Below, in pieces: positions 31,516 through 43,500 of a stretch of 64,000 bases of DNA. Numbering within the stretch: the first letter of the stretch is position 1; the number at the start of each line of letters is the position of its first letter. This DNA is from Boesenbergia rotunda (Eukaryota; Streptophyta; Magnoliopsida; Zingiberales; Zingiberaceae): the NCBI GenBank assembly GCA_024364735.1, contig JAGFNQ010006458.1:34417-98416 (forward strand). Reading direction: 5' to 3'. The translations under genes were made by a program, and so were the position numbers. A model generated the notes under the pieces. The model was not told the origin of the DNA and did no database searches. It saw only the letters and a list, made by a program, of their open reading frames with translations.

Positions 31516-33680
31516 TTCATCATGCAACATCTTTAGTTATCCTCAAATTTTGTATGGGATCTTTAGTTTGTCATATATGTTGTATCAAATTTTGTTATGA
31601 GAATTTTTATTCGTCATTTTGTTATGAGATCTTTGTTGTGTATGAATGTATCATGATGTTGATTTACAGGTTTTATATGTATGCATGATGATTTATCGAA
31701 TTTATAGATTTGCTGTGAAGGAAAAATTGCAAATTTCTGACAAATTTTACATCAAAAACTTTAGTAGTAAAGTTCATCAATTTGCGACGGTTTTCATAAC
31801 AAATCAGTGACGAAAAACATTTTCGAACCATGATCTGACCCAAATCGGAAGAATAATAACATGAATGTGTATCATATAACATTATTTGCTAGGATTTCAA
31901 TTGATGAGAATTGGCAATCCATTCTAAGGGATTCAATGACCTATAAGACATTTAAACTTAAAAAAATATTTTTTTGGAGTAGTTTATTGAGAACAATGAA
32001 GTCATCTCCCACTCAACTGCCATGCGTTTTCTAGGCCACTAAATATCCAATGATTAAACCTAACCCTATCTTAAGATTATCCTTTAGAGAGGTTGTATAG
32101 ATTTCTAGTTCACCCAATGCTCATGAAACTAGCTAGTGGTCTCCTACAAGTGCAATATAAAATTAGGTTAGAGTTGACCTTGATTCATGGAAACTGACCA
32201 CGTTGAGAAAGTGACATTTATCTTCTTCGAAAGCTTAAAGCTTTAAGATTTAAGATTATCACAAATGATCGAATTTGATTTAGAATGAGATCATTGATGG
32301 GGGCTGAAGTGATAAAAAAAAAAAGGTAAAATGCTCGTTCTCAGCGTCCTCATCAACCTCTCCAGGACTAATACGGAGAAGATAAATTACGATGACTGAG
32401 AAGGCAAGGGGTTGGGGGAGGGGGAGAAATTTTTTACACAGGGTGCAAGGATTTATATCTCATCAACCCCATGACTCAAATCAAGACCTGTAATGATAAT
32501 CTATCAATCTTTTATCATCTCAGTTATGTCCACCAAAATTGATGCAGGACTGAAGGGGAAGAAAAAACCTAAGGAGAGAGAATATGAATCATCTAAGCGA
32601 GAACAATTTTATTTTTCTTCCTATCCTCACTTTTCGTTGCCCATTTTAAGCATAGTAGAGAAGGTAAAAAAATTCTCAATTTTATACAAATATAACTAAC
32701 CGTGAACAAAATATTCTATTCATAATTGGCTCTAATAATAGGGACTAATTTATATTAGGATCAGGTCATGATCTATAGTTGATTCGATGGTAAAATGATT
32801 AAATTTTATTTATTTTTCTCTATTTTTCACATTTCAACTCTCTCTCTCTCTCTATATATATATATAATATATTTTTGAAAGTTTAAGGGATGCCATTATT
32901 ATACAATAAATTTAATAATTAATTTTGTTATTTAATATTCGGCTCATTCACACCTAAAATATTAGATCTAGTCCTACTCTAAACTTTAATTTAAAATTTA
33001 AAAAAAAATTAAAAAAATGAACATTTAGTAAATTTTGGCGATTGCATTTATAAATAAGATTTATGAGCAATTCAGACTTTTTCGTTTATCAATACATCGG
33101 AAGGTCAATTAGAATTTAAGTTATGTTTTATTTAATAAAAAGACACAAGTCCGTAAATAGATTAAAATTAATTTGTAAAAAAATAATAACCAAGTCTGAA
33201 TCCACTTCTTACGGCGTTTAGCAAACCAAACTAAATTAAACCAACCGGTTTTGCTAAAAAAAAACCAAACGGAGCGGTTCAGTCGCGGTCCGTTCGTTCT
33301 TTGGACGGACAACCGGCGACAGCCTGGCGCACGTGGTCCCGTTGGCTGAGACGAGGTCCGGAATCATCGCCAGCCCCCGGCACGTTCCCCTTCTTTTGTG
33401 GCTGTCCCTCCGCGGGATCCCAGCGCGGCGGATACGGCGGCGGCGGCGGACGGCCTTGTTGCAGCACTTCTTCGCCTCCCAGTCGGCGGCCACACGGAGG
33501 GGACTGTGGGAGACGGCGGCTCTTCCTTCTCCGAAAACCTTGTCAACGATCCCAGCGGGGTTTCTTGGCGACTATTCTTTTCCTATTAAAAAAAAGTCAG
33601 CGACGTGCATATAACGGAGGGCGATAGGAGAAAGCCATTGAGAGAAAGGGAGGGACTGAGATCTCAGCGAAGGTGGGAGG
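31516..33680. other. Intergenic DNA upstream of KCS
   Basis: Mostly AT-rich, with no convincing gene. It includes a TC/TA microsatellite (32838-32868). From about 33250 GC content rises sharply toward the KCS start, consistent with its promoter and 5' UTR. A TATA box is not obvious close to the gene. Confidence 0.5.
32838..32868. repeat. (TC)n(TA)n microsatellite
   Basis: About seven TC units run directly into about seven TA units. It is a simple sequence repeat without coding context. Confidence 0.9.
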
Positions 33681-35254
33681 ATGGAGGGAGGAGGAGCATC
33701 GAAGGAGGCCGGCGAGCAGGCGCCGCCGCCTGCACGGCGGGAGAGCCGGCGGTTGCCGGACTTCTTGCAGAGTGTGAACCTTAAGTACGTGAAGCTGGGA
33801 TACCACTACCTTATCACCCACCTGCTGACCCTGCTGTTGATACCTCTGATGGCGGTGGTCCTCCTGGAGGCGGCGCAGACCGACCCGGATGAGCTCCGTC
33901 AGCTATGGCGACATCTTCAGTACAATCTCGTCAGCGTCATCGTCTGCTCCGCTTTCTTCGTCGTCGGCGCCACCGTGTACATTATGAGGCGGCCCAGCCC
34001 CGTGTACCTCGTAGACTACGCCTGCTATCGCCCGCCGGCGAAACTTGAGGTGCCCTTCGAGATGTTCATGTCGCACTCGCAGCTCTGCGGGGCGTTCAAC
34101 GAGTCGGCCCTCGAGTTCCAGCGCCGGATCCTCGAGCGCTCCGGACTAGGTCAGGAGACCTACCTGCCCGCCGCGTTGCACGACCTCCCGCCCCGCCCTT
34201 CCATGGCCACCGCCCGCGAGGAGGCGGAGCAGGTCATGTTCGGCGCCTTGGACAACCTCTTCAAGAGCACCGGCGTCAAGCCCAAGGACGTCGGCATCCT
34301 GGTCGTCAATTGCAGTCTTTTCAATCCCACTCCGTCCCTCTCCGCCATGATCGTCAACCGCTACAAGCTCCGCGGCAACATCAAGAGCTTCAACCTCGGC
34401 GGCATGGGTTGCAGCGCCGGCGTCATCTCTCTCGACCTCGCTCGCGACCTCCTCCAGGTCCACCGCTCCACCTACGCGGTCGTGGTCAGCACCGAGAACA
34501 TCACGCAAAATTGGTATTTGGGAACCGCAAGTCAATGCTCATCCCCAATTGCCTTTTCCGTGTCGGAGCCGCCGCCGTGTTGCTTTCCAACCGTTCGGCC
34601 GACCGACGTCGCGCCAAGTACAAGCTCCTCCACGTGGTCCGCACCCACCGCGGCGCCGATGACAGGGCCTTCCGCTGCGTCTACCAGGAGCAGGACGAGA
34701 ACAGCAAGGTCGGCGTGTCCCTCTCCAAGGACCTCATGGCCATCGCCGGGGAAGCACTCAAGATCAACATCACCACCCTCGGTCCTCTTGTCCTTCCAAT
34801 TAGCGAACAACTCCTCTTCTTCGCCACTCTCGTTGCCAAGAAGCTCTTCAATGGCAAGGTGAAGCCCTATATCCCGGACTTCAAGCTCGCCTTTGACCAT
34901 TTCTGCATCCATGCCGGAGGCAGGGCTGTGATCGACGAGCTAGAGAAGAATCTGCAACTCCGGCCTGAGCATGTAGAAGCTTCACGGATGACCCTGCACC
35001 GGTTTGGCAACACCTCCTCCAGCTCTATCTGGTACGAGCTCGCATACACTGAGGCCAAGGGCAGGATGCGCAAGGGACATCGAGTGTGGCAGATTGCTTT
35101 TGGAAGCGGCTTCAAATGCAACAGTGCAGTGTGGCAGGCTCTCCACAACGTGAAAGCTTCTCCAGATAACAGTCCATGGCAGGATTGCATCCATAGATAC
35201 CCTGTTGAAATCATCGATGGGTTTCCAACTCAGCCATCAGAACACCAACACTGA
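33681..35254 (+). CDS. 3-ketoacyl-CoA synthase (KCS4/9-like), one frameshift
   Basis: KCS condenses malonyl-CoA with a long-chain acyl-CoA, the first and rate-limiting step of very-long-chain fatty acid elongation at the ER for waxes, suberin and sphingolipids. The protein (524 residues if one base is restored) has two N-terminal membrane helices (about 48-69 and 86-108), the FAE1/CUT1 condensing domain with nucleophile Cys244 in NLGGMGCSAG, His at about 411 (FCIHAGGR) and Asn at about 444 (FGNTSSSS). The gene has no intron, usual for this clade. The frame breaks at 34517-34519, where TATTTGGG should carry one more base; the part after it reads in the next frame to TGA at 35252. Everything else is conserved, so I suspect a consensus error. 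The N-terminus NLKYVKLGYHYLITHL resembles KCS4/9-type enzymes. Confidence 0.93.
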
Positions 35255-36600
35255 TTCATCAGGTGATGCTTGGCAAAATGATAAAGCTTGATATAGTCAA
35301 CCAGTTGCTTTGTGGATTTGTCAGGTCAATCTTCACTTAGATATCATATTGCAATTGTTTATCATCTCATCAGCTAACTCAGTATTATCAGCTGTCTTTG
35401 TACTGTATTTGAGGGCCATGCTACGATTCCTTTCGGCTTCACTACTCCTTTGTATCACATTCGTTCTGGTCTGGTTAGTAAATTGGGTCTGTTTATCTAT
35501 GATTTATGTTCTTGGTCTTACTCTTTGAGTAGCTCAGCCTGGTTATTTTGAAGAAATGTTGCATGCTATTAAACCTTAGTCCCTTTGTCTTTACTGATCA
35601 CATATACTTGCATCTATAGAAAGTTTATTTTTGTGGTATTTAAACATTTTGTTAGGATACTGAAATTCTGATTCTGTTCAATGAACTTTTAATTACACTT
35701 TTCTTAAGATACTGAATTCAGCAACTTAAGAGATACTCATAGTTCCATTGTGCTTTAGCTGTTCAAGTGGTAGCTGATTTGCTTGAAGATTTACGGCAAA
35801 TCTGAAACTTAGTGTATGTCTTCTCTGCTATGGCATCTGAACTCCAGAGGGGTTTCAGTTTGCAATCTAGTTAATTTCGATAAAAAAAAAACAAAATCGA
35901 GACTTATTGATAACTATAGTACAAGCCTTCTTAAATAGGGGCTCAGTTTGACTTTGACTTTTGACATGTATTAGCCGCTGACCGTAATCTAAGCGTGCCC
36001 ACATCGAATGCTATTGTTTTCTATGATCATCTTTCTGAAGTTGAATGTTTGATGGAAAGCTCACATTTGATAGAACTATAGAACACTGACATTTGCTATA
36101 CGATGATGAATACAAACAATGAAATGCCATACAGTATGAAGTTTTTAATATTGATCTATCAAAGCTGATTGAGAGGTTTTTTAGGTTGATGAAGGCATCA
36201 AATGCGTTTATTGAGGTGCAAAGCATTGCATATTGTCCGGCAAATAGATTGTTATCTCATTTTCAGATACCTCAATTAGAAAGATTTAAACCTTGTTCTT
36301 GGATATAAAAACTCTTTCATAGTTTAGGTCATTAAATCATTTTGATCGAAAGTGTTGGATGATTCTACGCATTTGGTGTCGACTAGAAATATTAGTACTT
36401 TTGTTTGGTAAATATGCGCGAAATAAAGAAGAGTAATAGGTCGTCATCGGGGTTCATAAGATGGACGAAGAAACATTCAACGAGGTTGGATAACATCGAA
36501 TCTCAAATGATCAATCCGGCTCCATATAAATTTTCCATCGACCGCTGGGGTAATGTTGAAAATCGAAAAGCACTCACGGCGAGAAATCCAGAATTCCAAC
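35255..36600. other. Intergenic DNA downstream of KCS
   Basis: AT-rich, with no RNA gene or mobile element recognised; the first few hundred bases are probably KCS 3' UTR. The 80-codon plus-strand frame at 36405-36647 (rich in Arg, Asn and Lys) has no family I recognise and overlaps the SINE-like piece at its end. Confidence 0.45.
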
Positions 36601-36725
36601 GTCCCAGGATTCGCGATCCATTTGAAAGAAAAATTACTGTAAAATAACTCATAGCTGGAGATCGAACTATGAATGCTTAAAAAACAACTAATCGCCCTTA
36701 CGCTATATCATATTCCCGAAGAAAC
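36600..36725 (-). repeat. SINE-like piece with tRNA-type promoter boxes, minus
   Basis: Read on the minus strand, TGATATAGCGTAAGGG resembles a tRNA A box, and AGTTCGATCTCCAG about 25 bp later contains a good B box (GTTCGATCTC). The spacing fits a tRNA-derived SINE head. It could also be a decayed tRNA pseudogene. No poly(T) or poly(A) tail or TSD was resolved. Confidence 0.4.
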
Positions 36726-36911
36726 ATTTGGAGATAAACCAAGGAAAGAAACTATAACTGTTTTTGCATCCTTTATTTAGGTGAGTTGGGTGTTTAAATT
36801 TGCAGTCCGAAGTAAAACAAATAGATTTTAATTTAATAAATAATTAACATTGAGTTAAACATGTGATTTGCTCAATTAATCCACAGATTTCATATCATAT
36901 CATTCACTAAA

Positions 36912-37135
36912 TTTAACATCCGGGTTTATGGTGCAGTGGTAGGGTGACTAATTATTATCCTAGATATCTTCGATTCGATCCTCAGGAACGGTGTATTTGT
37001 AATAATTTTTTCTCGAAATGAGACCCAAACCCTAGGATGTTAGTCTTCTATACCGCCCACAGTGCTTCCCGATTTACCCTGACGGTCGGTGGAAAATTTT
37101 CGTGCGGTCCTCCAATCTTGAAAAAACCTCGTTAA
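36912..37135 (+). repeat. SINE-like piece, plus
   Basis: GGGTTTATGGTGCAGTGGTA is close to the A-box region of plant Au-type SINEs, and TTCGATTCGATCCTC about 35 bp later is a B-box-like motif. A TTTGTAATAATTTTTTCTCG stretch and a GC-richer body follow to about 37130. The family assignment and the 3' end are tentative; the region lies in the promoter area of the CAF1 gene. Confidence 0.5.
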
Positions 37136-37484
37136 CCATTTTACTAGATTTTAATTTAAAAAATCAATTAGAGATGAAATGCAATTAGAGAGAATTAAAA
37201 AGAGAGCGAAGTGATTTTAATTTAATCCCACGAATCGATCCGATCGATCGCAACAACCTTCTAAATTTATTAATTGATTGACTTTGCAGTTGGATCGGGT
37301 GGCTACTACTAATTCGCTTAGCACTAACTCATTCTGTTTAAATTCTATTTGTTTTCAGGCGAATTTCCCTCTCCCGTTTCCTCCTCTATTTAAACTTGGA
37401 CAATCCCTTCAATTCCAAATCTCCCAACGTCGATCTCTTCTCCCTCCACTTCCTCCATATTTCGAATTATCTGTGTACGGCACC

Positions 37485-38339
37485 ATGCTGATCTCCTCCT
37501 CTTCCTCTGCAAGCAGAGTCGAGGTTCGCTCCGTGTGGGCTCACAACCTCGACCAGGAGTTCGCCCTCATCCGCTCCGCCCTCCCCTTCCACCCCTTCGT
37601 CGCGTTGGACACTGAGTATCCTGGTGTCGTTGTCACCTCCAAGAATCCCGATTGCACACTCACCGTCCCTCAGCGTTACGACTTGATCCGCGCCAACGTC
37701 GATGCCCTCCGCATCGTCCAGGTCGGCCTCACCCTCTCCGATGCTGCCGGTAACCTCCCCTGCACCCTCTACAATGACGGCACTTTTGTGCGCTACGTGT
37801 GGGAGTTCAATTTCCGCGACTTCGACATCGATCGCGACCGTTACGCCCCTTCCTCTGTCGAGCTACTCCAGGCAAATGGCATCGACTTCCAAAAGAATAA
37901 AGCATGGGGCATAGACTCTCCTCGCTTCGCCGCGCACCTCGCGGCCTCCGGTTTGCTTTCCTCGGGCCACTTTTCTGTTGTATCCTGGGTTACCTTCCAA
38001 GGCGCTTACGACTTCGCCTTCCTGGTGAAGATGCTCACCGGCGGCAGTAAGTTACCTCAAACTCTCCATCAGTTCTTGGGCCTTGTTCGCTTCTTCTTCG
38101 GCGAGAGGGTGTTCGATGTGAAGCACCTGAGTAAGCATTGTCGCGGGCTTTATGGCGGGTTGGAGCGGATGGCCTCCGCCGTCCAAGTTGAGCGAGCAGT
38201 GGGACACCGACATCAGTCCGGCTCCGATAGTTTACTGACATGGCAAGTGTTCTATCAAATCGCTTCCCGGGTGAATCCGGAACTCATCAACCGTCCAGAA
38301 CATATTGGGGCAATTTTTGGACTCGAACTCCTGCAATGA
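37485..38339 (+). CDS. CCR4-associated factor 1 (CAF1/POP2) deadenylase
   Basis: CAF1 is the 3'-5' exoribonuclease of the CCR4-NOT complex that shortens mRNA poly(A) tails in the cytoplasm; plant CAF1-9/11-type genes are often stress- and wound-induced. The protein from ATG 37485 (context GCACCATGC) is 284 residues, the normal family size; an in-frame ATG at 37278 would add 69 unconserved residues, so I prefer 37485. The DEDDh set is complete: Asp42 and Glu44 in DTEYPG, Asp176 in GAYDF, Asp248 in SGSDS and His243 in GHRHQSGSD. The gene has no intron and high GC, unlike the flanking DNA. GHRHQ replaces the commoner GPQHQ near the active site, which may mark a divergent paralogue. The upstream pyrimidine-rich stretch (37340-37470) looks like 5' UTR. 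Confidence 0.93.
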   Translation: MLISSSSSASRVEVRSVWAHNLDQEFALIRSALPFHPFVALDTEYPGVVVTSKNPDCTLTVPQRYDLIRANVDALRIVQVGLTLSDAAGNLPCTLYNDGTFVRYVWEFNFRDFDIDRDRYAPSSVELLQANGIDFQKNKAWGIDSPRFAAHLAASGLLSSGHFSVVSWVTFQGAYDFAFLVKMLTGGSKLPQTLHQFLGLVRFFFGERVFDVKHLSKHCRGLYGGLERMASAVQVERAVGHRHQSGSDSLLTWQVFYQIASRVNPELINRPEHIGAIFGLELLQ

Positions 38340-39099
38340 TGGAGACGCTTTTGCGAATTTCTTGTAGTTGAAAAAATAGTTAGGAGATGAACAAAAGTTT
38401 ATGGCTACTTTTTTTAAGTTGTACTTATTTTCAAATTTCTTTTATCATTTCTTTTGTTAATTCATAAGATCAGACAAGATCCTCAGTCTCATAAAATCCC
38501 CTGTCCCGTCTGTTTCACTCTCCGACGACAGCGGACGAATCGTCCGATTGTCGATCGGACACCACCGATGGAGTTTGATTGTCGTACCGAATCAAATGAT
38601 GATCTAGAAGAACGGTAAACCGATCGGAATCACCGCAATTGCAATCTTGTCAGATTTGACGGTGAATCCGACGAGATCGCAATTACGGCGATCCCGACGG
38701 GTTCATCGTAACCCCCACGGTGTAATTTTGTTTAGGGTGGTGGCCAAAGGCCGCCAGTGATGTTCGATCGGTGATCGAAGGATTCGTTGACCATCGTCGA
38801 GACTGGGTCAGACAGGAAGGGGGTTTTACGAGGCAGAGGATATGCCCTCTTTTGAGAGTAGTCAATATAATTTTTTTCTTCATATTTTGTAACGTGTTGG
38901 CCAAGCTTCATTGATAAAAGTGGAATTAGCAAAACAAATTAATTTGGGTCGTGCACTTAATTAGTCAACCGAAATCAACGTTTAAAGAAATATAATAATC
39001 TTAATCATTAAAGTTTTGATTAATCCGTAACAATTTAATCACATATTAAAAAATATATTTGAAAAATTAATCTATATTGCCTACCCCGTGGCGGACACA
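38340..39099. other. Intergenic DNA downstream of CAF1
   Basis: No gene recognised. The stretch has short GC-rich parts containing GATCGG-like motifs (38530-38780) and then AT-rich DNA. The boundary with the gypsy remnant to the right is unclear. Confidence 0.4.
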
Positions 39100-40278
39100 G
39101 GGCTGAAAAAGCTGTGTGATAAAATCCATCAAGCCGGAATGAGTCTGTTGTTGCGACGTCGTAGACCCTCTCGTGAAAGGGACCCGGGAGCCGACTCCAG
39201 TAGTCACAACCCTGGGGCTAGCTCTAAGAAGACACACCCCCCGAGTTCACCTCGGGAGTAGGTTCCCGAGATCACCTCGGAGAGACGAGTGCCCGAGACC
39301 CCCGAGCCAAAGAACATCGGGATCACCTCGGGGTGGTGGGGCCCAAGGAAGACGTAAGCAGATGTCCGTTTTTTACGGATCGGCGAGTCATCCTCTTCCA
39401 TTATGGTAGAGTAATCACTACCCATGATTAACGGTCATAAAGGCCTTAATCATCGCAACGACTCAGATGAAGAAATCGCGGCGACTGTTACCAGCTTGAA
39501 CCATGAACCGGTAACCACGGGGACGTGACGAGGATCGTGGGTGCTCGTAGATGGCCGCCGGATGTATAAAAGGTACACCAACCCCTCCGGTAAGGGGTTA
39601 CATACTCTCTACTACTTACATATTTTTCTGCTTTCTATTCTAATCCATCGAGGTACTGACTTGAGCGTCAGAGTGGGCTCCGCCGTACAACCTCCAGCGT
39701 ATTCCCCTAACGCTCGTGTTGATCCTGCAGGGCGTAGAGTTCCTCTCCTCCCATCAGCATCCGCATGTGCTGAACCTCGGTGACTGGCCATCGACGTCGA
39801 TTTCTTCCGGAACAAGTTTGGCACCGTCTATGGGAAACCAGTAAAGCACCAGAAGGAGCACCGATGGTAGAGGCTGCAGGAGAACCCACGACCCTGACAA
39901 AGGAGGAGCTTGGTCGCCAAAAAGCTTCCACCATCGAAGAAACGCTCGGGCACCCACTAGGGGAGCCCTTTGATTCTCCAGGAGGTGCCTTGATTCCAAG
40001 GGGGACCCTCGCGATCAACTTAGATCCCGCTTACATGGCTTTACCGGAATTCCGCAAAGCCCTGCACGTAGATCTAGCCGACCCGCGAGAGGATGAAGGG
40101 CCCAAGGAAGAACGGAGAGAGGTCGAGAGCGAGGAAGTGTAGATTCACCCTCAACATAAAGGGGGAGTTACGTGGATCACTCTCAACCTTGCGCCGGAGC
40201 TAAGAAGTCGTCTCGTAGATTGCCTGCGGAGCCACAAGGATGTATTCACCTTGACCGCTGAAGAGATCAAGGGGGTTC
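39100..40278 (+). mobile_element. Internally deleted Ty3/gypsy remnant, left part
   Basis: A TATAAAAG box at 39565-39572 and a PBS-like TTTGGCACCGTCTATGGGAA at 39817-39836 (the style of Tat/Ogre-type gypsy elements) indicate an LTR ending near 39815. The leader ORF starts at 39864 and runs to TAG at 40140. In the same frame after the stop comes sequence resembling the pol segment before the RT core (APELRSRLVDCLR...DVFTLTAEEIKG). Gag and protease are thus deleted. The remnant is interrupted at 40279 by A-prime and resumes at 48184. The left LTR boundary is not resolved. Confidence 0.65.
39864..40278 (+). pseudogene. Gypsy gag-pol remnant
   Basis: From ATG 39864 the frame encodes about 92 residues with an acidic tail to TAG 40140-40142, then stays open in the same frame through a pol-like stretch to the A-prime insertion. 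The continuation at 48184-48265 reads GVPLALVMHHLHV...QKRRHFSQE, matching the conserved pre-RT motif of gypsy pol (KRRHF). It is a dead, internally deleted copy. Confidence 0.6.
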
Positions 40279-40318
40279 TGTTGAGGCAATCTATGGTCCG
40301 GTGTGACCATGAGTTTTG

Positions 40319-42610
40319 TGTTGGGACCGGGTGCATGTCGACAAGGATACGAGTTCGTAAAGTTTAAAATTTTTACGTGCAGCGGAAGAGTTTGCATAAA
40401 ATAATTTCCTAAATTATTTTAACTTCGTATCTAGCATGCAATCTTATGGTGTGTTGACATAATCATAAAATAAAACTTTGCGGAAAAGTAAACTAATTTA
40501 CTAAGTACCTCTCGTAACTCGAAGTAAGGGACGAGATCCAACCGTAGCGTCCCTTGGAAGCTCCGCCTCTATTCGCGTCCACGCCGAGTTCTCTTCGGGA
40601 TGACTTCACAAAGTCACGAGTTTTGTGCCGACGAGAACTACTAGATTCTCGGAAGGTACAACTAGAAGAATAAGAGAAATAATGGAAAAACTAACCAACG
40701 AAGTAACGGAATCGAATTCCGGGAAGAGAGGAATCGCTATCCGCTTCTTCTTCTTCGTGTTCGGGTTCTCCTTCTTCTTTAATGCTCACGGCACCACCTC
40801 CTTGGTTGTGGTTGGGCGCCGGCCCTAGAAGAGCTAGGGTGCGCCGGCCCTAAGGGAGGAAGAAGAGAAGGAGGAGAGGAGAGATTAAGAGAGAGAGAGT
40901 GAGAATTCTTAATCTCTTAATTAATTGATTGGAATAAGGGCTAGCCTTTGGTTCCTTTATATAGTAGCAACTCCTTTGCTAAGTCTCCCTCTAAACCGAA
41001 TTAACGGAATTAACGGAATTAGTTATAAGAAATTTATCCCATAAATTTTCTTATTAATTATTCCGTTTAAACCGAGTCTTTATTATAAACTAATTTATAA
41101 TAAAACTAATTCTTTTTTCTCTTTAAATTATGGAATAAATTTTTATAAGAAATTTATAAACTTTCTTATTATGGAAAAATCAATTCATAATTGATTTTAT
41201 AAAATTAAAATAAACCAATTCATGGATTATTTTAATCTTCCATAAAAGAATAAATTTCTATAAATTTTATTCATATAAATTTCTTTATACAAATTTATTT
41301 ATCCATAATTTATAAAATAAATCGCACTAGATTTATTTTATTAATTAAACCAAAATTAATTGGTTTTTCTCCTCCATCTTGGCCGGCCACCAAAGAGGGT
41401 TGGCACCCTCTTTGGCCGGCCCAAACCGAGCCGAACCAACGCGAATTAAACTCATTTAATTCGCCCAAAAAGCCTTCAAAAGACTTAGCCATTTTTAGCT
41501 TCCATTGCGCCTCTGATTAACTCAGATTCGACTTATTTCTCTTGATCGGAAAATTTAATTTTCAACTCGTTTTAAATCCCTCGGATTACTCGTATTGCGT
41601 GTGACTAAATAGGCTTTCGATTTATGTTGGCCGTCTATAATCAACAAATTATAGAACGATCATGAGTGGCACCTAGTAGTACATCATGACCCCCAATTAA
41701 TCGAAAGATCAACGGTTTGACCTCAGAAGAAATTATTCTGAAACCCTTCAGCAGCTCTAATGAGTCGTGCCCCATTCTCTTCACCACCTTATACCCACTT
41801 GGTTCAGGACACGGTCAATGGTGTCAGTCCCCACTAGGCTGACTACGTCACACCTAGCCCAAGCAGTGTCTTCCTCGTCCTTTGGATTTCTAATTACTCT
41901 CATGTATTTAAGAGACTCGCACTCTTGACATGATATGCTCTGGCCAGAGGCTTTGAGTAACAATCCGACGATAGGCCTGGGTATACATCTCCTCGCAAGG
42001 AGTGGTGAATCCTTTGTAGGCTGTTCAAACATCTTCAGGCACTTCGGCTTATACCCGATCATCCTGGGTCTACACCTCCTCGGAGATGCTTGCTTAAGAT
42101 GTCAAAGTATAAGTCTCCATGACCAAGATGACTTGAACACCGCAAGTCAAAGGAACATCGCACTTAAGCCGCAGTAAGATCTTTATTGACATATCTACAT
42201 GTAGATTCCCATATGAAGTCTTACAGCTAGTCACTCCAATGAACTAGTTCCCTTAACTAGCATCCATGTTTATCTCCGGACATCCCAATGTCACCAGCTA
42301 GTGAGAATCAGCTGATTAGAGAATAACCCATGCTAGTCTCAACAGAATTGATAGTGTCCGTTTTTATCAATTCATCGACTAGGGACAATTTCAATACTTC
42401 ACAATTGCACATTAGAGATAATCACTAGTTGTGATCCCATCACAAATTCTCTTATGCTGTGAGTTGTATTGCGGACATTCAGTAGATGAGTTTAAGATCC
42501 CAATCAAATACACAAAACATGTATACTCAAATAGTGAATTATCATTTATTAAAATAAATGTTTACATCATAAGGCGATTGCCTTAGGACACTTCTCTCAT
42601 ATCACTAACA
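40319..42610 (-). mobile_element. Solo LTR of copia family B, TSD TTTTG
   Basis: The 2292-bp LTR (TGTTGGGACCGG to CACTAACA on the plus strand) is flanked by TTTTG at 40314-40318 and 42611-42615. Its minus strand matches the 3' LTR of the copia B element at 53822 and beyond. On the minus strand it has a CTATATAAAGG box (about 40964-40953). It gives the full LTR sequence that the copy at 53822 lacks because of the CACTA-2 insertion. Confidence 0.92.
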
Positions 42611-42615
42611 TTTTG

Positions 42616-43500
42616 ATGTTTGAGCAAAGGGTTTAAGTTAGATTTTCCCTTGTGATCTAATATGTGTATTTGAGTGTGTAGGATGTGTAAGTTACGCATA
42701 TTGACTTAGCTGCCGGCTTCGGTATGGTGAAGGGATGCATGGAGACAAGCTGGAGGCTTGTGTGCCCCCGAGGGACCTTGGTATAGCAGGGATAATGAGC
42801 CGAGGGGCGCAGACTTCGAGGCATACGTGAAGGATGACATGGATACAAGCTGGAGGCTTGTGTGCATCCGAGGTATGAGGGCCGAAGATGAAGATGGCGC
42901 GAAGGCAATAGTCAAGGCTGCTGGTGAAGAGTCAGCATAGTCATGAAGGGACAAGAGCCGAGGGAGGAGCACTCCAACAGCAAGCCGGGAAGTGGACTTC
43001 AAGGGCACACCTGAAGGGTGGCATGGTGGCAAGCCAAGGGAAGGCTCGTGTGCACATTCGAGGGACGATAGCCGATGGAAGAAGACTTCAAGGGGCAAGC
43101 CGAGGGAGTGTACCTGAAGGAACGCGTGGAGGAGGGTCAACGGAGTGTGTAGGAGTGTTGTTGTAAGCTGGGCAGTCGACTGATAATGTAGCAGTCGACT
43201 GCCAAAACTCACAGTGTGTAATTGACCCTGGACCAGTCGACTGCTCTGGGAGCAGTTGACTGGTGAGTAGCCAGAATTCGAACGTTGGGACTGTCAACGG
43301 TCGAATCTGGGTGGGGGCAGTCGACTGCCCTGGGAGCAGTCGACTGCCAGCGGGTTTTCCAACTTGAGTTCTATTTAAAGAGAACTCGGTTTAGACTGGG
43401 AGTTTTGACGAAATGAGCTTGGTTAGAGCTCATTAGTAGTCTAAGTGCTCAGGTTGTGTACTCAAGGTTGTGGCGAGGTTTCTCCACCCACAAGGAGCTA
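42616..43500 (+). repeat. A-prime 5' LTR, main part
   Basis: It contains diverged palindromes (GCAGTCGACTG at about 43169-43202 and 43226-43262, and 43317-43350), the TATTTAAAGAGAACTC box (about 43372) and CTCCACCCACAAGGAGCTA at its end, where the C-family LTR starts. It aligns with 47150-47945, the 3' LTR. Confidence 0.8.

Noticed and set aside
33254..33627. Arg-rich ORFs on both strands upstream of KCS
   Set aside because: GC-rich 5' UTR/promoter shadows with no motif.
34146..34535. Minus-strand ORFs within KCS
   Set aside because: Shadow frames of a GC-rich coding sequence; the plus strand has clear family motifs.
36912..36985. Functional tRNA gene
   Set aside because: The A and B boxes are tRNA-like but no acceptor-stem pairing or anticodon arm could be drawn; more like a SINE head.
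37278..37484. Upstream in-frame extension of CAF1
   Set aside because: The extra 69 residues are low-complexity, pyrimidine-derived and absent from the family; ATG 37485 has a better context and gives the usual length.
42657..43212. Ser/Leu/His-rich minus-strand ORFs in A-prime LTRs (also 17037-17438, 21690-22145 and 47112-47643)
   Set aside because: They are antisense readings of conserved LTR DNA, broken differently in each copy.
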